Shown here: piece after piece, positions 1 through 5,142 of the stretch
Position numbering within the stretch: position 1 is the stretch's first letter
Layout: every line of letters begins with the position of its first letter
Translations under genes and position numbers: made by a program
Assembly (NCBI GenBank): GCA_030704765.1
Contig: JAUYDD010000075.1
Span: 1 to 6,675 of the forward strand
Source of the DNA: Nanobdellota archaeon
GTDB lineage: Archaea > Nanobdellota > Nanobdellia > Pacearchaeales > GW2011-AR1
Direction: 5' to 3'
Length of the DNA: 6,675 nucleotides
Notes under the pieces: generated by a model
What the model was told of the DNA's origin: nothing
The model's database searches: none
What the model saw: the letters and a program-made list of their open reading frames with translations, nothing else

Positions 1-106
1 TGTTAAACATAATAAGTTTAGCTTTTCTTCTTTTAGCTTGCCTTAAAAAAGCTTTTTCATCTTTTGAAAAGTTTTTTTCAGTATAAATATAGCCTATATT
101 CACCAT
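1..106 (-). CDS. N-terminal fragment of a protein, possibly RimK/LysX-like ATP-grasp
   Basis: An open minus-strand frame begins with ATG at 106-104 and runs off the left window edge, giving 35 residues. It opens MVNIGYIYTEKNFSKDEKAF and continues with a basic helix-like LRQAKRRKAKLIMFN. The pattern of a short hydrophobic beta strand (IGYIYT), then a helix with DEKAFLRQAKRR, then a second strand (KLIMFN) resembles the Rossmann-like pre-ATP-grasp N-terminus of RimK/LysX ligases, which often start with ILYxRIRxDE and a similar helix. That is family resemblance from a very short piece, so the function is a suggestion only. An in-frame GTG follows the ATG immediately and could also serve as start. 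A TATATA at 114-119 lies only about 10 bases upstream, too close for a leaderless start at 106, so the promoter is unresolved. Confidence 0.5.
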   Translation of the reverse strand, partial: MVNIGYIYTEKNFSKDEKAFLRQAKRRKAKLIMFN

Positions 107-165
107 CTTTTTTATATATAATAAGATTTTGATGTTTAAAATTAGTTACATTTAATAAAAACTAG

Positions 166-182
166 TTTTATAAATTATAAAA
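166..182. promoter_or_regulatory. Palindromic TATA element upstream of repeat copy 1
   Basis: TTTTATA (166-172) and TATAAAA (176-182) are a perfect 7-base inverted repeat around a 3-base centre. Read rightward, an archaeal-type TATA box here would place transcription start near 195-200, at the left edge of repeat copy 1. The transcript would then run through the repeat into the EamA gene, which has a Shine-Dalgarno site and so expects a leader. Copy 2 has no equally placed TATA box, so this is a property of the locus and not of the repeat. The promoter function is inferred from spacing and composition only. Confidence 0.4.
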
Positions 183-192
183 TCTTATGATT

Positions 193-333
193 ATTATGTC
201 AAGAATCGAAAACCTCATGATTTATCGTGAGGTCGTAGCAAATGTTACAGTTTTCGATTCTCGAGCATCCTAAAAACAAGGGCCTGTGACAAACCCACAC
301 CTTTAGGTGTGGGTGGCCCATTGTTTTTTTGAT
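193..333 (+). repeat. 141-bp structured direct repeat, copy 1
   Basis: This copy matches 2000-2140 over 141 bases with one substitution (A at 201 versus G at 2008). As RNA the plus strand folds compactly. Stem P1 pairs 199-213 with 250-264. It encloses hairpin P2 (212-221 with 224-233, one G-U pair) and small hairpin P3 (235-239 with 244-248). An 11-base linker leads to stem P4 (276-284 with 315-324, one bulged A), which surrounds P5, a perfect 9-bp hairpin (293-301 with 306-314) with loop TTTA. A run of seven T follows at 324-330. In this copy the substitution makes one A-C mismatch within P1. The EamA start codon is 19 bases beyond the end. It could be a non-autonomous IS200/IS605-like element or a structured ncRNA; the sequence does not decide. 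Confidence 0.93.
293..314 (+). other. TTTA-loop hairpin of repeat copy 1
   Basis: ACCCACACC (293-301) pairs perfectly with GGTGTGGGT (306-314) around the tetraloop TTTA. GC-rich arms with a TTTA loop are characteristic of right-end hairpins of IS200/IS605-family elements and of the 3' part of TnpB omega-RNAs, as in ISDra2. The resemblance is recalled from family knowledge. The identical hairpin sits at 2100-2121 in copy 2. Confidence 0.7.
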
Positions 334-340
334 ATCAAAA

Positions 341-344
341 GGTG
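341..344 (+). promoter_or_regulatory. Ribosome binding site of the EamA gene
   Basis: GGTG lies 7 bases before the ATG at 352, within the context AAAAGGTGAAAAATA. It is one of only two Shine-Dalgarno-like sites seen in the window. It implies that this gene is translated from a leadered mRNA, which would contain part or all of repeat copy 1. Confidence 0.6.
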
Positions 345-351
345 AAAAATA

Positions 352-1194
352 ATGTATATACCTATTTTAGGAGCATTTCTTGAAGCTACTGCAATGACTT
401 TAGAAAAAGAAGTCATGAAAAAAAAGAAAGTCAATTATAAGAACTATACTGTTTATGGATTTTTAGCAATTGTCCTTGTCATGCTTCCATTTGCCTTCTT
501 CTTTTGGAAAATAGATAACGAAGCTCTAGAAACAAAGAACCTTTTGATATTTTTTTCCATTGTCTTTATTTCTATTCTTGCGAATATATTGACATATTAT
601 TCATTAAAAAGAGAAAACTTATCAGTATTAGAACCAGTTAGGATGCTCCAGCCTTTATTTACAATACTTCTAGCAGTAATCCTATATTCTTCAGAAAGAA
701 AATTATCTGTATTTGTATTAGCAATAATAGCAAGCATTGCTTTGATTTCAGGGCATATTAAAAAACATCATCTAGTATATGATAAATATATCATAGCTGC
801 TTTGTTTGGAAGTCTTTTTTTTGCAATTGAACTAGTAATGTCAAAATCTATATTAAGCTACTATAATTCCTTTACATTTTATTTTCTAAGATGTTTGATG
901 ATATTTTTAATCACATTAGCCATATTTAGGCCAAAAGTTTCTATGGATAAAAAAACCAAATTCATGATTTGCATAATTGCTATTATCTGGGTATCTTTTA
1001 GAATAATAATGTACTATGGATATGAAGCCTATGGTATTGTATTTACAACTATAATGTTCATATTAACTCCCGTATTTATTTTTATATTTGCTAAAATCTT
1101 TTTAAAAGAAAAAATAACTATAAGGCATATTATTTCAGCTATAATAATAGTGGTATGCGTAGTTTTAGCTGTAATTTTAGAAAATGCATTTTAA
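352..1194 (+). CDS. EamA/DMT-superfamily membrane transporter
   Basis: This is a 280-residue polytopic membrane protein, the usual length for ten-helix drug/metabolite transporters. Two homologous halves can be read. The first contains YYSLKRENLSVLEPVRMLQP followed by two hydrophobic helices (about residues 83-135). The second repeats the pattern with YYGYEAYGIVFTTIMFILTP and two more helices (about 219-277). Each half ends with an [AL]xxLKEK/SERK-type turn before its last helix, as in EamA domains. Hydrophobic segments lie near 2-16, 33-52, 63-83, 93-113, 116-134, 145-165, 172-192, 205-222, 227-249 and 255-277. The substrate cannot be predicted; family members export amino acids, metabolites or sugars. 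The start is fixed by a GGTG site 7 bases upstream. The gene begins just after repeat copy 1, and its last 56 bases overlap the 3' end of the convergent TatD gene. Confidence 0.85.
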   Translation: MYIPILGAFLEATAMTLEKEVMKKKKVNYKNYTVYGFLAIVLVMLPFAFFFWKIDNEALETKNLLIFFSIVFISILANILTYYSLKRENLSVLEPVRMLQPLFTILLAVILYSSERKLSVFVLAIIASIALISGHIKKHHLVYDKYIIAALFGSLFFAIELVMSKSILSYYNSFTFYFLRCLMIFLITLAIFRPKVSMDKKTKFMICIIAIIWVSFRIIMYYGYEAYGIVFTTIMFILTPVFIFIFAKIFLKEKITIRHIISAIIIVVCVVLAVILENAF

Positions 1195-1933
1195 ATAATC
1201 TTGAAAAATTCTCTTGTATTTGTTTTTCAACTTCAACTATCTCTAAATTCTTTATTTCAGAGATTTTTTTATATGCAAAGATAACATTAGCAGGTTCATT
1301 GTTCCTTTCTCCTTTTTTTGGATGTAAAAAAGGGCTGTCTGTTTCACAAAATAAGCTCTCTAATGGAATCACTTTAACAGCATCTTGAAGTTCTTTATTA
1401 TAGCAGATATTAGTAGGAATACTAAAATACCAATTGTTTTTTATTATTCTTTTAACTAGTTCAAGTTTTCCTAGAAAACAATGCATAACAACTTTCTTTG
1501 CTTTTTCTTTTTCCAATATTTCAATGACTTTTTCTTCTGCATTCCTGGAATGAACAATTAAAGGAAGATCAAGCTCTTTGGATAATCTAATGAACATTAT
1601 AAAAGTCTCCTTTTGCCTTTCAAATTCTTTACTTTTTTTCAAGTCAATTCCAACTTCCCCTATAGCTATTATCTTATCTTTATTTTTTTTAATAAAATCC
1701 ATTCCATCAATAAGTTCTTTTTTACTAAGTTTTAGAGCATCAATAGGATATATTCCAAAAGCTATTTTTATTTCCTTGTATCTTTTAGACAATAAAATAT
1801 TTTTCTTCATGACGTCAATATCAACTGAATTATTAAGGATGATGGAAACATTATTGTTCCTAGCTCTTTTGATAATCTTCTCTATATCAGTATCATTATA
1901 TACTTCAAGATGGCAATGATTATCAATGAACAT
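1139..1933 (-). CDS. tatD: TatD-family metal-dependent hydrolase (putative DNase)
   Basis: This 264-residue amidohydrolase-fold TIM barrel belongs to the TatD family, metal-dependent phosphoesterases linked to DNA repair and RNA/DNA degradation. All metal-site motifs are visible: HCH (H6, H8) after the first strand, GEVGID (E93), PLIVHSR (H128), MHCF (H151) and CETDSPFL (D199). GIYP at 60-63 replaces the more usual GIHP. The normal family end (ENFSRLF, about residue 247) is followed by a 17-residue tail rich in Leu and Lys. That tail is read from the strand opposite the last EamA codons, so the tail is probably unselected read-through. The start at 1933 gives the canonical short N-terminus before HCH. 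No Shine-Dalgarno site is present and a TATA-like element sits about 25 bases upstream. It lies between the two repeat copies, with copy 2 67 bases upstream of its start. Confidence 0.92.
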   Translation of the reverse strand: MFIDNHCHLEVYNDTDIEKIIKRARNNNVSIILNNSVDIDVMKKNILLSKRYKEIKIAFGIYPIDALKLSKKELIDGMDFIKKNKDKIIAIGEVGIDLKKSKEFERQKETFIMFIRLSKELDLPLIVHSRNAEEKVIEILEKEKAKKVVMHCFLGKLELVKRIIKNNWYFSIPTNICYNKELQDAVKVIPLESLFCETDSPFLHPKKGERNNEPANVIFAYKKISEIKNLEIVEVEKQIQENFSRLFKMHFLKLQLKLRIPLLL

Positions 1934-1953
1934 ATAAACAAAAACTAATTCTG

Positions 1954-1964
1954 GTTTTTAAGGG
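1954..1964 (-). promoter_or_regulatory. TATA-like element of the TatD gene
   Basis: On the minus strand CCCTTAAAAAC lies 21-31 bases before the TatD start codon. This is the spacing expected if the transcript begins at or next to the ATG. The match to a TATA box is moderate. The assignment rests on spacing and on the same arrangement at several other genes here. Confidence 0.4.
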
Positions 1965-1999
1965 TTTGGTTGAATGCTCTAACTCTGTATATCTAAACA

Positions 2000-2140
2000 A
2001 TTATGTCGAGAATCGAAAACCTCATGATTTATCGTGAGGTCGTAGCAAATGTTACAGTTTTCGATTCTCGAGCATCCTAAAAACAAGGGCCTGTGACAAA
2101 CCCACACCTTTAGGTGTGGGTGGCCCATTGTTTTTTTGAT
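2000..2140 (+). repeat. 141-bp structured direct repeat, copy 2
   Basis: This copy has the same orientation as 193-333 and differs at one base. Here P1 is perfectly paired (2006-2020 with 2057-2071). P2 is 2019-2028 with 2031-2040, P3 is 2042-2046 with 2051-2055, P4 is 2083-2091 with 2122-2131 and P5 is 2100-2108 with 2113-2121 around loop TTTA. Seven T follow at 2131-2137. The repeat's right end enters the 3' end of the minus-strand Tat-signal gene and provides its last nine codons and its stop. Its left end lies 67 bases upstream of the TatD start. Flanking bases differ from those of copy 1 immediately outside the match, and no target duplication is evident, as expected for IS200/IS605-type insertion but also for other origins. 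Confidence 0.93.
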
Positions 2141-2820
2141 TTAGAAGAATCAGAAGGATCTAGTTTTGGAGGAGTAAATAAATTTTGACTTGGTGATGTT
2201 TCAGTCGGTCGAGGTTGATTTTTAATTTTGTCTTGTTCTTTATTATAAGTCTCCCAATGTTTTTTATCCCAGTACATAATTGTCCTATAACTATAATTTA
2301 AGTTTCTATCTGTAATCGGAACTTCTACGCCACCATAGAATTTTCTATAATAATATTTTTCACGTTCAGCGCTGTCAAATATTTTAAATGGATAAGTAAA
2401 TATTTCTTCAAAAGCTTTATCAATTTGATCTCCTATTTGGTCACCTATTCTTCTTCTTCTTTTTGGTCTTTGTTGTGTTTGATTTGTAGAGGAAGTGATT
2501 GAATTCTGATGTTCTTTATACATCTTTTGTTCTTCTTTTTTTTCTTCTGCTGATAAAGCATTGTAAGCTGCATTAGGATTATTAAGGATTCTTATTGCTT
2601 TTTGAGCTAACTTTGTATATTTCAACTGTTTATCACGTTCTTCTTCTTTATCAAAAGGAACACGTTTTTCAGATAATTCGCGAGCTTGTTTCCATTCCTC
2701 ATAACTTATCCTATAGTTTGATGGAGCTATATCTTTTGCTTTTAAAGGATTTGAGAACTCTAAAAGACCTAGCAAACCTGCTGATACTTTTGTTAAGAAA
2801 TTCCTTCTTGATAATTCCAT
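2110..2820 (-). CDS. Tat-signal exported protein of unknown function, 3' end replaced by the repeat
   Basis: I do not recognise the family of this 236-residue protein. Its N-terminus is a clear twin-arginine signal: SRRNFL at residues 4-9, a hydrophobic stretch at about 12-23 and a short polar region ending near KAKD (27-30). It therefore likely leaves the cytoplasm folded. The mature part is hydrophilic. It has a charged helical region (about 35-105), a polar Ser/Thr/Gln linker, an RPKRRRR basic patch (118-124), a duplicated GDQIGDQI (126-133), an aromatic-rich segment (about 142-192) and a low-complexity Pro/Ser/Thr tail. Residues 228-236 (SKKQWATHT) and the TAA are encoded inside repeat copy 2, with the stop in the TTTA hairpin loop. 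Depending on the exact insertion edge, the frame beyond the repeat would stop within 2-7 codons, so little native sequence was lost. A strong TATA box precedes the start. Confidence 0.75.
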   Translation of the reverse strand: MELSRRNFLTKVSAGLLGLLEFSNPLKAKDIAPSNYRISYEEWKQARELSEKRVPFDKEEERDKQLKYTKLAQKAIRILNNPNAAYNALSAEEKKEEQKMYKEHQNSITSSTNQTQQRPKRRRRIGDQIGDQIDKAFEEIFTYPFKIFDSAEREKYYYRKFYGGVEVPITDRNLNYSYRTIMYWDKKHWETYNKEQDKIKNQPRPTETSPSQNLFTPPKLDPSDSSKSKKQWATHT

Positions 2821-2841
2821 AGAAAATATGGTGTCATGGAG

Positions 2842-2856
2842 TTTTTATATATTTCT
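2842..2856 (-). promoter_or_regulatory. TATA box of the Tat-signal gene
   Basis: On the minus strand AGAAATATATAAAAA is a near-ideal archaeal BRE/TATA sequence. Its TATA core lies 24-32 bases before the ATG at 2820, which suggests a leaderless or near-leaderless transcript. It lies in the 43-base gap after the adenylate kinase stop codon, so the Tat gene is probably transcribed on its own. Confidence 0.65.
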
Positions 2857-2863
2857 ATGATCT

Positions 2864-3478
2864 TTACTCTTTTATTTTCTCTAAAATCTCTTTTGCAATT
2901 TTTTCTATATCCTGCTCTCCGTTTATTGTTATTAAAATGTCTTTGTATTTTTCTAAAATAGGTTCAGTTTCTTTATGATAAATAAAAAGACGTTTTTTAA
3001 TTTCTTCAGGATTATCATCTTTTCTTCTGTATAATTCTCCTTTGCATTTATCGCAGATATTTTCTTTTTCAGGAGGATTTGTAATAGTATTAAAAACAGC
3101 TCCACATTTTTTGCAAGATAATCTAGAGGATATTCTTTTAATAGCTAGTTCATCATTCAAAGTTATTTCTATGACTTTATTTATTTTTGTTATTTTATCC
3201 AGAATATTTGCCTGGGCTATATTTCTTGGAAAGCCATCTAGAATAAAACCATTTTTACAATCAGGCTCTATGATTCTTTCTTTTAGTATTTTTATGGTTA
3301 ATTCATCTGGAACTAATTCTCCCTGATTTATATAACTATTAACTTTTTCTTTTAATTCTCCAGTTATATTTCTAAATAGCTCTCCTGTAGAAATATGGGA
3401 AATAGCAAGTTTTTTAGATATAATTTTTGCTTCTGTTCCTTTTCCACTTCCTTGAGGGCCTATAAAAATTAGTTTCAT
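2864..3478 (-). CDS. adk: Adenylate kinase with zinc-binding lid
   Basis: Adenylate kinase interconverts ATP + AMP and 2 ADP in the cytoplasm. From the start MKLIFIGPQGSGKGTE the protein has 204 residues, slightly short for the 210-220-residue long-lid class. Visible motifs are the P-loop GPQGSGKGT, the AMP-site TGELFR and LDGFPRN, and a lid with SSRLSCKKC and ICDKCKGELYRRKDDN. The two CxxC pairs provide four cysteines for structural zinc, as in many archaeal and Gram-positive enzymes. An in-frame ATG at 3490 would add MRIN. I prefer 3478 because the family normally starts MKLIFIGPQGSGKGT and because a TATA-like AATATA at 3501-3507 is 26 bases from 3478 but only 14 from 3490. No partner gene is evident; the next gene downstream has its own promoter. 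Confidence 0.95.
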   Translation of the reverse strand: MKLIFIGPQGSGKGTEAKIISKKLAISHISTGELFRNITGELKEKVNSYINQGELVPDELTIKILKERIIEPDCKNGFILDGFPRNIAQANILDKITKINKVIEITLNDELAIKRISSRLSCKKCGAVFNTITNPPEKENICDKCKGELYRRKDDNPEEIKKRLFIYHKETEPILEKYKDILITINGEQDIEKIAKEILEKIKE

Positions 3479-3500
3479 ATTTATTCTCATTATAATTGTT

Positions 3501-3507
3501 AAATATA
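3501..3507 (-). promoter_or_regulatory. TATA box of adk
   Basis: TATATTT on the minus strand is centred 26 bases before the ATG at 3478. This supports that codon, and not the ATG at 3490, as the start of a leaderless adk mRNA. Confidence 0.5.
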
Positions 3508-3616
3508 GGAAAAAGGGTTTTTAAAAATATCCAAAGCAAAAAAGATAACTCCATTCTTTAGAATCGAGTACAAGTCTGAAGGACTTAGTGATTTAATGTT
3601 TTTCTCTCTATAGATA

Positions 3617-3629
3617 ATTATTTATCTTA
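3617..3629 (+). promoter_or_regulatory. TATA-like element of the 169-aa gene
   Basis: ATTATTTATCTTA lies 19-31 bases before the ATG at 3648 and no Shine-Dalgarno site lies between them. The spacing fits a leaderless transcript. It is separate from the adk promoter, so this divergent pair, unlike those further right, does not share one element. Confidence 0.45.
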
Positions 3630-3647
3630 GTTATACTTTGATTATTC

Positions 3648-4157
3648 ATGGAAATTCGGGTTTATGCTATGCATATTGTTGGAGGAGGTCCATTAGATCC
3701 ATATGCATCTCCAAGCTATAGTGACTTGATTCATGCTCATAGAAGAGTTATTGAACATTTAATGAGAAAAGGTTATGAACATGTAGAATCAGGATCTATT
3801 GAAATAATTCCTTCAAAAGGAGTTCCTCTTAGGATTAGAGAGACTTTAGCTTCTCGCAATGTTCTAGTTGAAGCATATGTTCATGCAGATATAGAAAAAA
3901 GGAGAACATTATTAGACATGGGCATTGCTACAATCCCAAATAATTTAGAAAGAATTATAAGTATGATAAATTATGCTTCAATTTTAAAATTTAAACTATG
4001 TCCCGGTTCAGAGATATGGGCAAAAAGAGATTTAGAATTATTCAAAGAGTTATACAGAAATTTACTTTTAAGGTGTGAGGAAAGTTCTCCAGTAAAAACT
4101 ATAGTAACTGAAAATAAATTAATTTCAGTCCTTAAATATAGTGAAAAACATAAATAA
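3648..4157 (+). CDS. Conserved-looking protein of unknown function, 169 aa
   Basis: I do not recognise this protein. It is soluble, with no signal peptide or membrane helix, and has mixed alpha/beta character. The N-terminus MEIRVYAMHIVGGGPLDPYA contains a glycine-rich turn (11-14) after a strand. A His-rich helix follows (LIHAHRRVIEHLMRKGYEH, about 27-45). Later come a strand pair with PSKGVPLRIRE (55-65), a DIEKRRTLLDMGI helix (81-93) and a charged C-terminal helix (about 124-143). Histidines at 9, 29, 31, 37, 45 and 79 could form a metal or acid-base site, but no known motif is evident. A TATA-like element at the right distance and an uninterrupted frame with normal composition support it being real. 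It converges on the MBL gene, leaving 30 bases between the stops. Confidence 0.7.
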   Translation: MEIRVYAMHIVGGGPLDPYASPSYSDLIHAHRRVIEHLMRKGYEHVESGSIEIIPSKGVPLRIRETLASRNVLVEAYVHADIEKRRTLLDMGIATIPNNLERIISMINYASILKFKLCPGSEIWAKRDLELFKELYRNLLLRCEESSPVKTIVTENKLISVLKYSEKHK

Positions 4158-4187
4158 CTGAGCAAAAATTTATTTCCTTTCCTATAA

Positions 4188-4676
4188 TTAAATATGTCCT
4201 GGAGCCAGGATTTCATAATGTATTTTTTTTAATTTATTTAAACTCTCTTGCATTTTTTCTGGGTTACTATCAAGAAGGTCTGTTCTTCCTATTCCATTAT
4301 GGAACAAAGTATCTCCTGAAAATAATATATTCTTGTATAGATAGCATAAAGAATCATTAGTATGCCCTGGAGTCTTTATTACCCTAAACAATATGAGAGC
4401 TAATTTATCAATATTATGATAATCATAGACTTTTGCATTTTTAAATAAAGAAAGATTGCCTATATGATCATAGTGATTATGAGTGAGCAGTATTATATGT
4501 ATGTCTTCAGGCTCTACTTTTAATTTTTTTAATTCATGCGTTAGTTCATCAGAATTATCTTTGCTTGAGGTGTCAATAAGGATATTATCTTTTCCAATCT
4601 TTAAAAGATATACACAAGAACCAAATCTCTTGAAATATAACTGGAATACATTATCTGAGAGTCTATTATCTGGCAT
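4188..4676 (-). CDS. Small metallo-beta-lactamase-fold hydrolase (glyoxalase II-like)
   Basis: This 162-residue protein has the complete MBL-fold metal ligand set: THNHYDHIG (H66, H68, D70, H71), TPGHTNDS (H105), FSGDTLF (D122) and APGH (H161). The PGHTNDSLCYLYKNILFSGDTLF block and the GIGRTDLL that follows are typical of glyoxalase II, persulfide dioxygenase and related thiolester hydrolases. The substrate is probably a small thiolester or similar compound, but this cannot be fixed. The chain ends one residue after the last ligand histidine, so it lacks the 20 or more C-terminal residues usual in the family; both TAA and a nearby TAG close the frame. It is the second gene of an operon with YjbQ, with two bases between the YjbQ stop and this ATG. 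An AGGAG site inside the last YjbQ codons suggests coupled translation. Confidence 0.88.
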   Translation of the reverse strand: MPDNRLSDNVFQLYFKRFGSCVYLLKIGKDNILIDTSSKDNSDELTHELKKLKVEPEDIHIILLTHNHYDHIGNLSLFKNAKVYDYHNIDKLALILFRVIKTPGHTNDSLCYLYKNILFSGDTLFHNGIGRTDLLDSNPEKMQESLNKLKKIHYEILAPGHI

Positions 4677-4678
4677 GT

Positions 4679-5092
4679 TTAAACTCCTATTATTTTTATC
4701 AAGACTCTTTTATTTCTTCTGCCGTCAAATTCACCATAGAATATCTGCTCCCAGGCTCCAAAATCTAGTTTTCCTTTTGTTATCGCTATAACAACTTCCC
4801 GACCCATAATAGTTCTTTTAAGATGAGCATCTGCATTTGTTTCTCCTGTTTGATGATGCTTATAATCTGGTTTTTCTGGAGCAAGTTTTTCAAGCCATTC
4901 TAAGATATCTTTATGAAGCCCGTATTCATTATCATTGATAAAAACAGATGAAGTTATATGCATAGCATTAACAAGACAAATACCTTCTGTTATCTTTGAT
5001 ATTCTTAGTGCATTTTTTACTTTATCAGTTATATTGACGATATCCCTCACTTTATCTGTATGAATTATCAAATATTCTGTATAATGTTTCAT
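4679..5092 (-). CDS. yjbQ: YjbQ/UPF0047 family protein
   Basis: This 137-residue protein belongs to the widespread YjbQ (UPF0047) family, whose members are about 130-140 residues long and form small trimers. Bacterial homologues show weak thiamine-phosphate-synthase activity, but the physiological role is unclear. Family hallmarks are all present: NAMHITSSVFINDNE (42-56), YKHHQTGETNADAHLKRTIMG (77-97) and GKLDFGAWEQIFYGEFDG (107-124). The conserved His45, Glu56, His90, Trp114, Glu121 and Asp123 are intact. It is the first gene of a two-gene operon with the MBL hydrolase. Its ATG has no Shine-Dalgarno site and lies about 26 bases from a TATA element shared with the divergent 67-aa gene. Confidence 0.95.
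   Translation of the reverse strand: MKHYTEYLIIHTDKVRDIVNITDKVKNALRISKITEGICLVNAMHITSSVFINDNEYGLHKDILEWLEKLAPEKPDYKHHQTGETNADAHLKRTIMGREVVIAITKGKLDFGAWEQIFYGEFDGRRNKRVLIKIIGV
4684..4688 (-). promoter_or_regulatory. Ribosome binding site of the MBL gene
   Basis: AGGAG on the minus strand lies 7 bases before the ATG at 4676 and is embedded in the final codons of the upstream YjbQ gene. It fixes the start and contrasts with the Shine-Dalgarno-free first genes of this window. Confidence 0.7.
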
Positions 5093-5112
5093 GATAATTT
5101 ATAAAAAAATAA

Positions 5113-5125
5113 GTTTATATACTTA
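5113..5125. promoter_or_regulatory. Shared bidirectional TATA element, yjbQ / 67-aa gene
   Basis: GTTTATATACTTA contains a TATATA core at 5116-5121, and GTATATAAAC is read on the other strand. The core centre is about 26 bases from the yjbQ start (5092) and about 24 from the ATG at 5143. No other TATA box is suitably placed for either gene. One element thus appears to serve two leaderless transcripts in opposite directions. This is inferred from geometry. Confidence 0.55.
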
Positions 5126-5142
5126 GTCATGTATTTATATTT

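Noticed and set aside
1155..1919. Plus-strand open frames opposite TatD (1155-1388 and 1578-1919)
   Set aside because: They are antisense to a gene with complete family motifs, have Ser/Leu/Phe-rich compositions typical of shadow frames, and match no family.
193..2140. CRISPR array or tRNA/att-site interpretation of the 141-bp repeats
   Set aside because: Only two copies exist, each too long and 1.7 kb apart, with genes between them and no cas gene. The sequence does not fold as a tRNA and no integrase is present.
2595..3326. Plus-strand open frames opposite the Tat-signal gene and adk
   Set aside because: Antisense shadows of strongly supported genes, with no ribosome site, promoter or recognisable domain.
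3479..3490. Upstream ATG as the adk start
   Set aside because: It would put the TATA element only 14 bases away and add MRIN before the canonical family N-terminus; the ATG at 3478 fits both criteria better.
3562..3593. Weak imperfect hairpin between adk and the 169-aa gene (AAGTC/GACTT with flanking AATC/GATT)
   Set aside because: Only five continuous pairs with bulges below them. It is not repeated, has no T tract, and lies in an ordinary divergent intergenic region, so it is not better than chance in AT-rich DNA.
3971..4791. Open frames at 3971-4216 (-) and 4483-4791 (+)
   Set aside because: They lie across or opposite the 169-aa gene, MBL and YjbQ and show no independent coding signs.
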